From contig NZ_JAUSUF010000007.1 of the NCBI RefSeq assembly GCF_030813415.1, positions 1-64,000 on the forward strand: 64,000 bases of DNA, written 5' to 3'. The stretch's first letter is position 1, and the number at the start of each line of letters is the position of its first letter. The DNA comes from Eubacterium multiforme. Lineage in GTDB: Bacteria > Bacillota > Clostridia > Clostridiales > Clostridiaceae. A program made the position numbers and the translations under genes. This document shows positions 28,415 through 38,864 of the stretch, in pieces. The notes under the pieces are model-generated. The model was not told the DNA's origin. It saw only the letters and a list, made by a program, of their open reading frames with translations, and did not search any database.

Positions 28415-28444
28415 AAAATTAAAAAAAAAGGAGAGGTTTTAATT

Positions 28445-29275
28445 ATGGATATCAGATATGCAACACATCCAGAAGATTCTAAAAAGTACACTACAGAGGA
28501 GTTAAGAAAACATTATTTAGTAGAAAAAATATTTGTAAAAGATGAAATTTCTTTAACTTATAGCCACGTAGATAGAATTATATTTGGTGGTGCAATGCCT
28601 GTAGACAAAGAATTAAAATTAGAAGCTGGAAAAGAAATGGGAGTTAACTATTTCTTAGAAAGAAGAGAAATGGGAGTTATTAACGTTGGTGGAGAAGGTT
28701 TAATTGAACTAGATGGCGTTAAATATGAAATGGGAAAAAGAGATGGATTATATATACCAATGGGCATAAAAGAAGTTGTATTTAAATCAAAATCAAAAGA
28801 TTGCCCAGCTAAATTTTATATAAATTCAGTTCCTGCACATCATAGTTATGACATAGTAAAGATAGATATAAAAAATGCAAATCCTGTTCATTTAGGAAGC
28901 CCAGCTAACTTAAATGAAAGAACTATATATCAATATGTTCATCCAGCTGTATGTAAGAGTTGTCAATTACTAATGGGATTAACAATGCTTGAACCAAATA
29001 ATGCTTGGAACACAATGCCTTGTCATACTCATGAAAGAAGAATGGAAGTTTACTTCTACTTTGATATGGATGAAGACACTAGAGTATTCCATCTAATGGG
29101 AGAACCAAAAGAAACAAGACATATTGTAATGAAAAATGAACAAGCTACTATATCACCAAGTTGGTCAATACATGCTGGTGTAGGTACAAGCAATTATACA
29201 TTCATTTGGGGAATGTGTGGAGAAAATCAAACATTTGATGATATGGACCAAATATCAATGGAAGATTTAAGATAA
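28445..29275 (+). CDS. kduI: 5-dehydro-4-deoxy-D-glucuronate isomerase
   Basis: A 276-residue KduI of normal length. The zinc-binding His/Glu set is visible in [16 protein letters not shown] near residue 196 and [10 protein letters not shown] near 240. It isomerises the product of the unsaturated uronate to 2,5-diketo-3-deoxygluconate for KduD, encoded immediately downstream. Confidence 0.95.
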   Translation: MDIRYATHPEDSKKYTTEELRKHYLVEKIFVKDEISLTYSHVDRIIFGGAMPVDKELKLEAGKEMGVNYFLERREMGVINVGGEGLIELDGVKYEMGKRDGLYIPMGIKEVVFKSKSKDCPAKFYINSVPAHHSYDIVKIDIKNANPVHLGSPANLNERTIYQYVHPAVCKSCQLLMGLTMLEPNNAWNTMPCHTHERRMEVYFYFDMDEDTRVFHLMGEPKETRHIVMKNEQATISPSWSIHAGVGTSNYTFIWGMCGENQTFDDMDQISMEDLR

Positions 29276-29303
29276 GAATTTATTTTGAAAGGATGATTAA
29301 AGA

Positions 29304-30089
29304 ATGAGTTGTTCAGAATTAGATAAGTTTTCAATGGATTTCTTTTCATTAAAAGGAAAGGTTGCAATAGTAACTGGAGGAAATACAGGTCTTGGACAAG
29401 GATATGTTGTTGCCTTAGCTAAAGCTGGTGCAGATTTATTTGTTCCAACTTATGATACAGATTGGGAAGAAACAAGAAAAATGGTTGAAGCACAAGGAAG
29501 AAAAATTGTTTTCTGCCAAGTTGATTTAACTAAGAGAGAAGATATTACTAAAGTTGTAGATACTTGCATGAAAGAATATGGAAAGATAGATATATTAGTA
29601 AATAATGCAGGAACTATAAGAAGAGCTCCACTTTTAGAATATAAAGATGAAGACTGGAGAGCTGTTATGGATATAAACTTAAATGCAGTTTACTACTTAA
29701 GTCAAGAAGTTGCAAAAATTATGGCTAAACAAAAGTCAGGAAAAATAATTAATGTAGCTTCAATGCTTGCATTCCAAGGTGGAAAGTTTGTACCTCCATA
29801 CACTGCTAGTAAGCATGGTGTAGCTGGTTTAACTAAAGCATTTGCAAATGAACTTGCTTGCTATAATATCCAAGTAAATGCAATAGCACCTGGATATATT
29901 GAAACAGCAAATACTGCTCCAATTAGAGCTGATAAAAAGAGAAATGAAGAAATACTTTCAAGAATTCCAGCAGCTGAATGGGGAAAACCATTTGACTTAA
30001 TGGGAGCTATGGTATTCCTATGTAGTAAAGCTTCAGATTATATGAACGGAAACATCCTTGCAATTGATGGTGGATGGTTAGTTAGATAG
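29304..30089 (+). CDS. kduD: 2-dehydro-3-deoxy-D-gluconate 5-dehydrogenase (SDR)
   Basis: A 261-residue SDR with TGGNTGLGQGY near residue 25, NNAG near 101 and the catalytic YTASKHG near 166. It lies 28 bp after kduI and reduces the diketo acid to KDG. The N-terminus carries about ten extra residues ahead of the usual start (MSCSELDKFSMDFFSLKGK). Confidence 0.94.
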   Translation: MSCSELDKFSMDFFSLKGKVAIVTGGNTGLGQGYVVALAKAGADLFVPTYDTDWEETRKMVEAQGRKIVFCQVDLTKREDITKVVDTCMKEYGKIDILVNNAGTIRRAPLLEYKDEDWRAVMDINLNAVYYLSQEVAKIMAKQKSGKIINVASMLAFQGGKFVPPYTASKHGVAGLTKAFANELACYNIQVNAIAPGYIETANTAPIRADKKRNEEILSRIPAAEWGKPFDLMGAMVFLCSKASDYMNGNILAIDGGWLVR

Positions 30090-30100
30090 TATTTAATATA

Positions 30101-30137
30101 TTTAAGATAGTTCTAATTTATTGGAACTATCTTAAAT
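30101..30137 (+). other. Strong hairpin after kduD without a T tract
   Basis: The 13-bp perfect stem TTTAAGATAGTTC / GAACTATCTTAAA is followed by TAATGATTATT rather than a T run. It may be a weak terminator or an mRNA processing/stability element separating kdgA-kduD from the downstream genes. Confidence 0.6.
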
Positions 30138-30230
30138 AATGATTATTATTGTAATTTAATTGAAAAATATAAATAAAATTACCAAAAAGAATAAAATACT
30201 TAATTTATACAATTTAAGGAGGAGTTCTAA

Positions 30231-30887
30231 ATGAACGATTATAAAAAATGGTATTATACAGCTAAAGCTGAAAGAGCTGTACAAGCATTAAAAGAAAAGA
30301 AATATGATGCTGTTATTGTAAATAACTTAGAAGAAGCAAAAAAACTAGTTCTTGAATCAATTCCAGAAGGATCATCAGTTGCAATGGGGGGATCAGTAAC
30401 TTTAAATGCAATGGATATGATACCTACAATAAGAAATGGAAACTATAAGTTCTTTGATAGATTTGATCCAAATTTAACTTACAAAGAGGAAGTTGAAGTT
30501 TATAGACAAGGAATGTTAGCAGATTATTTTTTAAGTAGTACAAATGCAATAACAGAAGATGGAATGCTTGTAAATGTTGACTGTTCAGGTAATAGAGCTG
30601 CTAGTATGATTTTTGGACCTAGACATGTAATCGTTGTAGCAGGTTTTAATAAAATTGTTAAAAATTTAGATGAAGCTTTAAAGAGATTAAAGGAAATTGC
30701 TCCTATGAATTGTAAACGACTAAAGGGACATAATGTAGCTCCTTGCGTTCAAAATGGAGAATGTACAGGAGATGATGGATGTAATATAAAACAAAGAATG
30801 TGTAATTACATATCAATTGTTGAACACGGTGGAAAATTCGAAGGAAGATTTAAAGTAATAATTGTTTTAGACGAAGTTGGATTTTAA
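30231..30887 (+). CDS. LUD-domain (LutC/DUF162-like) protein
   Basis: A 218-residue LUD protein. Family features are the GSSVAMGGSVTL block near residue 48 and NRAASMIFGPRHVIVVAG near 121. A C-terminal cysteine-rich stretch (four Cys between about residues 171 and 191, CVQNGECTGDDGC then MC) looks like a metal or Fe-S site. LUD proteins of lactate utilisation act in electron transfer with LutA/LutB, but neither is present here. It has a strong AAGGAGGAG site. A link to uronate redox balance is only suggested by position. Confidence 0.75.
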   Translation: MNDYKKWYYTAKAERAVQALKEKKYDAVIVNNLEEAKKLVLESIPEGSSVAMGGSVTLNAMDMIPTIRNGNYKFFDRFDPNLTYKEEVEVYRQGMLADYFLSSTNAITEDGMLVNVDCSGNRAASMIFGPRHVIVVAGFNKIVKNLDEALKRLKEIAPMNCKRLKGHNVAPCVQNGECTGDDGCNIKQRMCNYISIVEHGGKFEGRFKVIIVLDEVGF

Positions 30888-30943
30888 AAAAGTTATAAAT
30901 AGGTTATAAGGGCGTAAATAAAAATAATTAAGAGGTGTTATTT

Positions 30944-32161
30944 GTGAAAATTAAAAAGATAGAACCAATTAAGAATAGAGAAAAATTTTTAAGTCAAAAA
31001 CTTTTAACTAAAGAAGAAGTTAAAAATGCAATAGAAGATTGTATAAAAATAATAGAAAAGAATATGAAAAAGTTTCCTGGAGATAAATTCCCAGATTCAT
31101 CAAGCGTAGATTATAAATATCCTGTTATAGAAAACATTGAATGGACAACAGGTTTCTGGACTGGAATGTTATGGCTTGCTTATGAATATACAGGAGATAA
31201 TAAATTTAGAAAATTAGCAGAAGAAAATATACAATCATTTAAAGATAGATTAGATAACTTAATAGAACTTGGACATCATGATTTAGGATTCCTATATACA
31301 ACAACTTGTGTTAGTGCTTATAAGCTTACAGGGGAAGAGCTTCCAAAAGAAGTTGCTATAAAGGCTGCAAAACAATTAATTACAAGATATCAAGAAAAGG
31401 GAGATTTCATACAAGCGTGGGGACCTCTTGGAGCAAAAGATAATTATAGATTAATAATAGATTGCTTAATGAATATTCCTTTATTATATTGGGCAGCTGA
31501 AGAAACTGGAGAAAAAGATTTATTTAACAAAGCATACAATCATTACAAGACTGCTTGCGATAACGTTATAAGAGAAGATGGATCAAGTTTCCATACATTC
31601 TTCTTTGATAATGAGACTGGAGAACCTTTAAGAGGAGCGAAGAGACAAGGATATTCAGATGAATCTACATGGTCAAGAGGACAAGCTTGGGGAATTTATG
31701 GAGTGCCATTAACTTATAAGTATACAAAAGATGAGAATGCAAAGAATCTTTTTGAAGCAGTAACTAATTTTTATTTAAATAGATTACCTGAAGATTTCGT
31801 ATGTTATTGGGATTTAATATTTAGTGATGAAGGAAATATTCCAACAGATTGTAAGGTAGAGGATCAATCAAGAGATACATCTTCAGCAGCAATAGCTGTT
31901 TGTGGAATAAATGAAGCTAACAAACATTTAGAAGAAACAGATGAAAATAAATTAGTTTATAAGTATGCAATGCATGCAATATTAAGATCTTTAATAGAAA
32001 ATTATGCAGCTAAACCAGAATCAGATTCAGAAGCATTATTATTACATGGAACTTATGCAGTACATGCTAATAGAGGAATTGATGAAGGAACTATCTGGGG
32101 AGATTATTACTATTTAGAAGCATTAATAAGATTCTATAAGGATTGGGATTTATACTGGTAA
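30944..32161 (+). CDS. ugl: Unsaturated glucuronyl hydrolase, GH88 (second copy)
   Basis: A 405-residue GH88 paralogue of the gene at 27230. The start is GTG 30944 after AGAGGTG; the GTG at 30935 lies inside that site. The two catalytic Asp blocks (HHDLGFLYT, LIIDCLMNIP) are conserved. It differs by a short insertion near residue 170 (WGPLGAKDNYR for WGNMGEDYR) and one near 305 (VEDQSRD). These could change tolerance for sulfated amino sugars. It is placed directly before the PTS genes, so it may be the enzyme matched to the PTS substrate. Confidence 0.92.
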   Translation: MKIKKIEPIKNREKFLSQKLLTKEEVKNAIEDCIKIIEKNMKKFPGDKFPDSSSVDYKYPVIENIEWTTGFWTGMLWLAYEYTGDNKFRKLAEENIQSFKDRLDNLIELGHHDLGFLYTTTCVSAYKLTGEELPKEVAIKAAKQLITRYQEKGDFIQAWGPLGAKDNYRLIIDCLMNIPLLYWAAEETGEKDLFNKAYNHYKTACDNVIREDGSSFHTFFFDNETGEPLRGAKRQGYSDESTWSRGQAWGIYGVPLTYKYTKDENAKNLFEAVTNFYLNRLPEDFVCYWDLIFSDEGNIPTDCKVEDQSRDTSSAAIAVCGINEANKHLEETDENKLVYKYAMHAILRSLIENYAAKPESDSEALLLHGTYAVHANRGIDEGTIWGDYYYLEALIRFYKDWDLYW

Positions 32162-32207
32162 AAATTAAATTTTACATATTGTCGAATAATTGAAAGGATG
32201 TGGAACA

Positions 32208-33020
32208 ATGACAATATCACTAGCACAAGCTATCATAATAGGATTATTTTCAGGTATATGTTTAGCTGGTCAAATGCTTGGAATTTACACAAATCGTTCA
32301 CTTGTACTTTCCTTGGGGGTAGGAATAATTTTAGGAGATATTCCAACAGCTCTTGCAATGGGAGCAATTGGAGAAATGGCTTTCCTAGGATTTGGAGTTA
32401 GTATCTGTGGAGCAGCTCCTCCAAACCAATTAGGACCTGGTATAATAGGTACTTTATTAGCAATTACAATGAAGAATAGTGGAGTTACTGTTGAACAAGC
32501 GTTAGCTTTATCATTTCCATTTGCAGTAGCAGTTCAATTCTTAGTTACTCTTTCTTATACATTATCAACTCCAGCAGGAGCTTGGATGAATAAAGAACTT
32601 AAGAAAGGACATTTCTTGAGATTTAAAATACTAGCTCATAGCTGCGTTATTATGTTATTTATTTTTGGATTCTTAGTAGGATTTGGTTCAGCAGTAAGTA
32701 TGCCAACAGTTAAGTACATAATATCATTAATTCCAAAATGGTTAATGCAAGGAATTACAGTTGCAGGAGGAATGTTACCAACAGCAGGTTTTGCAATAGT
32801 AATGGATAAATTAACTAATGGAGAAAAGAAATACTTAGCATATGTAATTCTAGGATATGTATGTATGTCATACTTTAAATTACCAATATTAGGATTAGCA
32901 TTTGTAGGAATAATATTTGCTATATATGACTACTTCTCACGTCAAGCACGTAATAAAGCTATACAAGAAGCGGTAAGTGCTGCTACAGAGAATAATAATT
33001 TAGCTAAGGAAATAAAATAG
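32208..33020 (+). CDS. PTS mannose/N-acetylgalactosamine-type EIIC
   Basis: A 270-residue membrane subunit with about seven hydrophobic segments, of the AgaC/AgaW type in the mannose PTS superfamily. The start is ATG 32208 after GAAAGGATG; an in-frame TTG at 32190 lies in that site. It pairs with the EIID encoded next, and in similar streptococcal loci it imports hyaluronan disaccharides. The expected EIIA and EIIB genes are not in this window. Confidence 0.9.
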   Translation: MTISLAQAIIIGLFSGICLAGQMLGIYTNRSLVLSLGVGIILGDIPTALAMGAIGEMAFLGFGVSICGAAPPNQLGPGIIGTLLAITMKNSGVTVEQALALSFPFAVAVQFLVTLSYTLSTPAGAWMNKELKKGHFLRFKILAHSCVIMLFIFGFLVGFGSAVSMPTVKYIISLIPKWLMQGITVAGGMLPTAGFAIVMDKLTNGEKKYLAYVILGYVCMSYFKLPILGLAFVGIIFAIYDYFSRQARNKAIQEAVSAATENNNLAKEIK

Positions 33021-33032
33021 GAGGGGCTTAGA

Positions 33033-33869
33033 ATGGAATCTCAAATAACAACAAACGAAACTAGTTCAAAGAGTGTATTTAAGTTTAGAGATTATTTAAA
33101 AATAGGATTTCGTACTTATTTAGCACAAGATGTATTTAATTATGGTACTTACATGGGACATTGTTGGGCTTATGTAATGTGGCCAGCTTATAAAAAATTA
33201 TATGGAAAAGATAAACAAAAACTTATTAATGTTACTTTAGATAATACTGAATTCTTTAATACTAATATGCAAGTTATGGCATTTATAACAAGTCTTTATA
33301 TGGCTATGTTAGATAATGGTGAAACTTTAGATGAAGCTCGTTCTATAAAATTATCTTTAATGGGACCTATTGGAGGAATTGGTGGAGCAATTTCACAATT
33401 TGGATTAGCTATGATTTTTGCCAGTGTTGGTGCATCTATGGCTGCTCAGGGATTGATTTTAGGACCAATATTCTTCTTTGTTTGCATGAATCTTTGTGTA
33501 TTTGGTTTAAAAATACTTACTACTTGGCTTGGTTATAAACTAGGAACAAATGTTATGGCTGGATTAAAAGAAAAGATGAAAGACATAACTGATAGTGTTT
33601 CAATAGTTGGTGTTACAGTAATTTCTGGTCTTATAGTTCACTTTACACATATAAAACTAGGTTTACAATATTCAACATTAGTAAATGGAAAAACTCAAGT
33701 TGTTAAGATTCAAGAAATATTAGATAAAATATTACCTAATATGCTACCAGTTATATTTGCTACAATAATATTTATTTTAATTCACAAGTACAAATTTAAT
33801 ATGTATAAGTTACTAGGAATTGTATTTGGAATAGCTATACTTGGATCAATTTGTGGAATATTAGTATAA
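33033..33869 (+). CDS. PTS mannose-type EIID
   Basis: A 278-residue EIID. The family signature MGPIGGIGGAISQFG near residue 110, an N-terminal amphipathic region (FRDYLKIGFRTYLAQD) and a hydrophobic C-terminus are seen. The GGAGGGG site overlaps the end of the EIIC region, indicating a single transcript. It forms the translocation channel with EIIC. Confidence 0.9.
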   Translation: MESQITTNETSSKSVFKFRDYLKIGFRTYLAQDVFNYGTYMGHCWAYVMWPAYKKLYGKDKQKLINVTLDNTEFFNTNMQVMAFITSLYMAMLDNGETLDEARSIKLSLMGPIGGIGGAISQFGLAMIFASVGASMAAQGLILGPIFFFVCMNLCVFGLKILTTWLGYKLGTNVMAGLKEKMKDITDSVSIVGVTVISGLIVHFTHIKLGLQYSTLVNGKTQVVKIQEILDKILPNMLPVIFATIIFILIHKYKFNMYKLLGIVFGIAILGSICGILV

Positions 33870-33886
33870 AATAAGGATGATTTTAT

Positions 33887-34177
33887 ATGAAAGATGCAAT
33901 AATTATAGGATTTATACTAACTGTACTACTTTATTTTTTATATAGCTCAATAATTTTACCAACAGTCAATCAAAAGAAATTTATGAATCAACAAAAAAAT
34001 GTAAAAGATTTCCAAGATGGATTAAAGGTATCAGATAATGTATTAACTATGTCTGGAATGTATGGAGTTATAGTAAAAATTAATGAAAACATTGTTTCAT
34101 TAAAGGTATCACCAGATGTTGTAGTAAAGATAGATAAATCCACAGTAGTAGGAATGAGTAAAGAAAAAATATTTTAG
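33887..34177 (+). CDS. YajC-like protein of the PTS locus
   Basis: A 96-residue protein with one N-terminal membrane segment (about residues 5-25), then a YajC-like domain: KFMNQQKNVKDFQDGLKVSDNVLTMSGMYGVI matches the FQ-LK-GD-V-T-GG pattern of YajC. Similar small proteins follow EIID in streptococcal hyaluronate loci. It probably serves the PTS rather than Sec translocation, but its job is not known. Confidence 0.82.
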   Translation: MKDAIIIGFILTVLLYFLYSSIILPTVNQKKFMNQQKNVKDFQDGLKVSDNVLTMSGMYGVIVKINENIVSLKVSPDVVVKIDKSTVVGMSKEKIF

Positions 34178-34186
34178 TAAATAAAA

Positions 34187-34236
34187 AAATTCCATAGTAC
34201 CTATTTTCTATAGATTTAGGTATTGTGGAATTTTTA
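34187..34236 (+). terminator. Terminator between the PTS genes and the heparinase-like gene
   Basis: The stem AAATTCCATAGTACCTA / TAGGTATTGTGGAATTT is followed by TT. The downstream genes at 34300 and 36332 may thus be expressed at lower level or from their own promoter. Confidence 0.75.
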
Positions 34237-34299
34237 AAATTAAAAACAATATTTAATTATGTATTAAGGGAACTAAAGTCTTATTAATAGGAGGAAAAT

Positions 34300-36315
34300 A
34301 TGGTTAATAGGTGTAGTGTTTTAAAAAACAATTCCACAAAATTTATGAAAAATTTTAAAGTTGAAAATGTAAGAAAATATTGCAAAGAAAATTTTAAAGA
34401 TGATTGTAAAGGTATTATAGAAAAAGCAGATTTGTTATTAGAGAATAGCTTTATTTTTGAAGAAAAATGGGATATGGAGCAATGTCCAATTAAATATACT
34501 TTAGATTCAATTGATTGGTTGAAGAGTCCAAATGGAGATGAAGAATGGATATTCATGTTAAATAGGCAAGAGTATTTATACCAATTGGTAACTGCATTTT
34601 ATTTAACAGGAGAAATTAAGTATATAAATAAATGGAAATTCTTTGTTTTAGATTGGATAGAAAAAAATAAATTAGATACTAACAATCCTATACCAAGTTG
34701 TAGAGTTATTGACACTGGGATAAGGTGTTTAAGTTGGGTAAGATCATTATTATTAATAGGAAGCAATGAGTTTTTTAGTGATGAGGAATTAAATAAAATA
34801 ATAGAATCTTTAGATGAGCAAACAGAATACCTAAAAGATATGAATATAGAAAAATATAGATTAAGCAACTGGGGTGTTTTACAAACAACAGGAATGATAG
34901 CATCAAAAATATTAACTAAAGAAGATTATTTAGATGATGAAATATTCAAATGGGCATTAGATAGATATGAAGAGCAAATGAATATTCAAATATTTAATGA
35001 TGGGTTACAATGGGAACAATCACCAATGTACCATGTTGAAGTTTTATTAAGCAGTTTAAAGCTTATAAATTTAATGATTGAACTTAATGCAGCAATACCT
35101 ACTAGTATACTAGATTCTACAAAAAATATGTCAAAACCATTAATACATACAACTAAACCTAATTATAGACAAATTATGCAAAGTGATAGCGATGATACAG
35201 ATACTAGAGATATATTAGTAAAAGCATCAATGCTATTTGAAGATGGTGAATTAAAATTTAGAGGTTATAGTAAGGCTGATTTTGATTCAGCATGGTACTT
35301 TGGAAGTAAGTATATAAATATTTATAATGAACTTCCTAAAATAGAACCAAAAGAAAAAAATAAATATTTTGAAGACGCTGGAAATTTATATTTAAGAAAT
35401 AATTGGAGTGAAGATAGTACCTTTAGTTACTTCCATAATGGAACTATGGGAGGAGGACATGGTCATGCAGACTTGCTTCATTACAATATAGTATATAAAG
35501 GAAAAGATTTTTTAATAGATCCAGGTAGATACACTTATTTAGAAAATAATAAGTATAGATACTATTTAAAAAGTTGTTATGCACATAACACTATAGTTAT
35601 AGATAATGAACCATTTACTGTAGTTAAAAGTTCATGGGATTACTATAAATTAGCAGAACCATTAAAAAATTATGTGAAATTAAAAGATGGAATAAGTTAT
35701 ATAGAGATGCCACTTGTAGGGATTTTAAATAATAAGCAAGAGTATATGGCTATAAGAAAAGTTATAAACATAGAACCTAACATGTGGATTATTGTTGATA
35801 ACATAAAACTAAGAGGAAAACATAAAATAAATAAATTTTATCATTTAGATGAAGATGTAAAATATGAAGTTAAAAATAATATAAGTTTTTTAGAAAAAGA
35901 AAATGAGGATGTTATAATAAGACATTTTAATATAGATAAATTAATGATTAAGGATGATGTTATATCAAAACATTTTAATGTTTTAACAGATTCGAAAACA
36001 CTTGTTAGTGAAAAGAATTTTGAAGATTCAATTGTTTCATTTGATGTTATTTATGGAAAAGAGAATGAAAAGGATATAAAGATAAAAATAGGTAACTTAT
36101 ATCAACAAGGCAAAAGGATTCCATTAGATGAAAAGGAAGCTACTGCATTAGAAATAGAATATAGCAACAAAAAGTATATAATTACCATAACTCATAATGA
36201 GATTTTTGATGGTAGTAAGTTATTAAAGTATAACAATGAAATATCTATATATGGAAAAGTAATTGTTATAGAAAAATGTGATAATCAAACAAAATATATA
36301 AAATTAAAATATTAA
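34300..36315 (+). CDS. Heparinase II/III-family protein (putative oligosaccharide lyase)
   Basis: A 671-residue protein with the two-part layout of this family: an alpha/alpha-barrel N-terminal half (about 1-340, with [17 protein letters not shown] near 133) and a beta-sandwich heparinase II/III half starting near [14 protein letters not shown] (about 385), which carries the His residues linked to catalysis. No signal peptide is seen, so it probably acts on imported oligosaccharides. Equivalent genes end streptococcal hyaluronate loci. ATG follows AGGAGG. Confidence 0.82.
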   Translation: MVNRCSVLKNNSTKFMKNFKVENVRKYCKENFKDDCKGIIEKADLLLENSFIFEEKWDMEQCPIKYTLDSIDWLKSPNGDEEWIFMLNRQEYLYQLVTAFYLTGEIKYINKWKFFVLDWIEKNKLDTNNPIPSCRVIDTGIRCLSWVRSLLLIGSNEFFSDEELNKIIESLDEQTEYLKDMNIEKYRLSNWGVLQTTGMIASKILTKEDYLDDEIFKWALDRYEEQMNIQIFNDGLQWEQSPMYHVEVLLSSLKLINLMIELNAAIPTSILDSTKNMSKPLIHTTKPNYRQIMQSDSDDTDTRDILVKASMLFEDGELKFRGYSKADFDSAWYFGSKYINIYNELPKIEPKEKNKYFEDAGNLYLRNNWSEDSTFSYFHNGTMGGGHGHADLLHYNIVYKGKDFLIDPGRYTYLENNKYRYYLKSCYAHNTIVIDNEPFTVVKSSWDYYKLAEPLKNYVKLKDGISYIEMPLVGILNNKQEYMAIRKVINIEPNMWIIVDNIKLRGKHKINKFYHLDEDVKYEVKNNISFLEKENEDVIIRHFNIDKLMIKDDVISKHFNVLTDSKTLVSEKNFEDSIVSFDVIYGKENEKDIKIKIGNLYQQGKRIPLDEKEATALEIEYSNKKYIITITHNEIFDGSKLLKYNNEISIYGKVIVIEKCDNQTKYIKLKY

Positions 36316-36331
36316 AGGGAGGGGTAATTAT

Positions 36332-38080
36332 ATGCTATTAACAATTGTATCATTTATATTTTTTACTGCTTTAGTAGCTGTTGCATCCTATATAAAAACA
36401 AAGGGAAGCGATACTACTGCTAAAGGATATTTCTTAGCAGGAAGAGGATTAACAGCAACTGTTATAGCTAGTTCCATGGTTCTTACGAGTTTATCTACAG
36501 AACAGTTAGTTGGAACTAATGGATCATCATATGTAGCTAATTTTTCTATTATGGCATGGACTGTAACATCTATAGTACCATTAGTAGTATTAGCATTATA
36601 TTTTTTACCAAAGTATTTAAAGGGTGGATTTACTACTGTTCCACAGTTTTTTGAAGAGAGATATGATTCAAAAACAAGGAGGCTTACATCAGTATTATTT
36701 TTATTAGGATATACTTTTGTTATAATTCCAGGTTCATTATATTCAGGTGCCATAGCTTTTACAAAGATATTTAATGTAGCTGAAGTATTTAATATAAGTT
36801 TTTCAGCATCTTTGTGGATTGTAATTTGGATTACTGGAATAATAGGAGGAATATATGCAATTTTTGGAGGATTAAAAGCCGTTGCAGTATCTGATACTTT
36901 AAATGGAATTGGTCTTTTTATAGGAGGATTACTTATTCCTATATTTGGACTTATGTTTTTAGGAAAAGGGGATATTTCCTCAGGATTTAACTTTATAATA
37001 ACAAATATTCCAGAGAAACTTAATGCTGTTGGAGGTCCACAAGACCCAGCACCTTGGACAACAATATTTACTGGAATACTTATAGTTAATTTCTTTTATT
37101 GGAGTACAAATCAAGCTATAGTTCAAAGAACTTTAGCTGCTAAAAATTTAGCAACAGGACAAAAAGGTATATTAATAGCAGGAGTTATGTTATTGCTTTT
37201 ACCTGTTATTTTAAATTTACCAGGTACAATATCTTATGCTATATTTGGTAAAAGTTTAGAAAATATGGATTTTGCTTATCCTGCGTTGGTATCTAAAGTT
37301 TTACCTAAACCATTACTTGGATTTTTTACAGCCACAGTCTTTGGAGCTATACTTAGTACATTTAATTCATTCTTAAATAGTGCGGCTACATTATTTTGTG
37401 TAGATATATATAAACCTAAGATAAATCCAAATGCTACAGATGAACATCTTATTAAGGTTGCAAAAATTGTAGGAACAATAATAGCATTAATTTCAATGTT
37501 TATAGCACCTTTACTTCAATATGGATCAGAAGGATTATTTTTATTACTAAAGAGATTTGCTGGATTTTTCAATATCCCAATAATAGTTCTTGTTTTAATG
37601 GGATTTTTAAATAAAACAGTTTCTGGAAAAGCAGCAAGAATTACAACTTACATACATATAGTTTTATATTACTTATTAATATGGGTATTTAAGGTTAAAA
37701 TTAACTTTGCAAATATAATGGGACTTTTATTTGTATTTGATATAGGATTAATGTTTGTATTAGGCATTAAATTTAAAAGAGAAGTTCCATATCATATGAA
37801 CAAGGAAAATAAATCTCATGTTAGTTTAAATTATTGGGAGTACTCTGTATTTTGTAGCATAATGTTAATAGCAGCATTAATTTATTTATATGCATTGTTA
37901 TCCCCAATAGGAATAGCAACAAAGGTTAGAACTGATGATTTTGGTTTTTACTCAATTATATATTGGATTGTAATAACTATAGTTGCATTTATTTCTCATA
38001 AGAAATTTATGAAAAATAAAGTAATAATACAAACAGAAGATGGTAAAGAAGTTGACTCCTTAACTGATAAAACAATTTAA
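36332..38080 (+). CDS. Sodium:solute symporter (SSS family)
   Basis: A 582-residue transporter with about 13-14 hydrophobic segments. Hallmarks include the N-terminal [18 protein letters not shown] near residue 52 and a glycine-rich stretch near 165 ([13 protein letters not shown]). It lies 16 bp after the heparinase-like gene with a strong GGGAGGGG site. It probably imports uronate, amino sugar or oligosaccharide in parallel with the PTS. The exact solute is unknown. Confidence 0.87.
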   Translation: MLLTIVSFIFFTALVAVASYIKTKGSDTTAKGYFLAGRGLTATVIASSMVLTSLSTEQLVGTNGSSYVANFSIMAWTVTSIVPLVVLALYFLPKYLKGGFTTVPQFFEERYDSKTRRLTSVLFLLGYTFVIIPGSLYSGAIAFTKIFNVAEVFNISFSASLWIVIWITGIIGGIYAIFGGLKAVAVSDTLNGIGLFIGGLLIPIFGLMFLGKGDISSGFNFIITNIPEKLNAVGGPQDPAPWTTIFTGILIVNFFYWSTNQAIVQRTLAAKNLATGQKGILIAGVMLLLLPVILNLPGTISYAIFGKSLENMDFAYPALVSKVLPKPLLGFFTATVFGAILSTFNSFLNSAATLFCVDIYKPKINPNATDEHLIKVAKIVGTIIALISMFIAPLLQYGSEGLFLLLKRFAGFFNIPIIVLVLMGFLNKTVSGKAARITTYIHIVLYYLLIWVFKVKINFANIMGLLFVFDIGLMFVLGIKFKREVPYHMNKENKSHVSLNYWEYSVFCSIMLIAALIYLYALLSPIGIATKVRTDDFGFYSIIYWIVITIVAFISHKKFMKNKVIIQTEDGKEVDSLTDKTI

Positions 38081-38121
38081 TATTAGTTAAAGTTAGTTTT
38101 TATATATTTAAACCCAATAAT

Positions 38122-38154
38122 TATCCCTTACTAAAAATAGTAGGGGATTTTTCT
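38122..38154 (+). terminator. Terminator of the glycosaminoglycan locus
   Basis: The stem ATCCCTTACT / AGTAGGGGAT (one G-U pair) is followed by TTTTTC, just after the symporter gene. Confidence 0.82.
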
Positions 38155-38271
38155 ATGGGTAAATTAAAAAATTCTCATCATATCTTAATTTAATAATTAT
38201 TTTTAGTTAATCTCTACTTAACATATTGCTTTTATAATAGTAAATAAATTGTTAAAAGGAGGAGTTTTATT

Positions 38272-38832
38272 TTGAATTTAAACTTAGAAATTTTTCACCT
38301 TATAAATAATCTAGCCTATAAAAATGAAATGTTAGACAAAGCTATGATATTTTGTTCAAAATACCTACCATACATATTTGTGTTAATAGCTATTGGGGTA
38401 TTTATAATTGGAATAAAAAATAAAAATATAAAATGTAGGAAAGCAGCTGTAAGTACAGTAGTTTTTACCATTTTAAATTTAATTATAAGCTTTATAATAG
38501 GTAGTTTGTTTTATGTTAATAGACCTTTTGTACATAATAAAGTTAATTTATTATATTACCATAAACCAAATTCATCCTTCCCAAGTGACCATGCTATTGG
38601 AACATTAAGTATAGCTTTAGGTCTTGGAAGTTATAACAAAGTAATAGGAACTATACTTACAGTTTTATCACTTTTAGTTGGGTTTTCAAGAATATATGTT
38701 GGACATCACTATCCATCAGATGTATTAGCTGGATTTTTATTAGTTATAATAACAAGCTTTATATACAATAACTTATTAAAAGATAAAGTAGAAAAATTAT
38801 ATGAAAATATAGAAAGAAAGTTCATAAAGTAA
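38272..38832 (+). CDS. PAP2-family undecaprenyl-diphosphatase (BcrC-like)
   Basis: A 186-residue membrane phosphatase with about five membrane segments. The tripartite acid-phosphatase signature is present: RPFVHN (motif 1), PSDHAIG (motif 2) and GFSRIYVGHHYPSDV (motif 3) with the catalytic His residues. BcrC-type enzymes recycle undecaprenyl diphosphate on the outer membrane face. The start is TTG 38272 after AAAGGAGGAG. The DedA gene follows 32 bp later, an envelope-related pairing. Confidence 0.87.
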   Translation: MNLNLEIFHLINNLAYKNEMLDKAMIFCSKYLPYIFVLIAIGVFIIGIKNKNIKCRKAAVSTVVFTILNLIISFIIGSLFYVNRPFVHNKVNLLYYHKPNSSFPSDHAIGTLSIALGLGSYNKVIGTILTVLSLLVGFSRIYVGHHYPSDVLAGFLLVIITSFIYNNLLKDKVEKLYENIERKFIK

Positions 38833-38864
38833 AAATATTTTACTAAAGATAAGGAAGTGACAAG

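Noticed and set aside
30101..30137. Terminator after kduD
   Set aside because: The hairpin is perfect but no T tract follows on the plus strand, so it was listed as a hairpin, not as a terminator.
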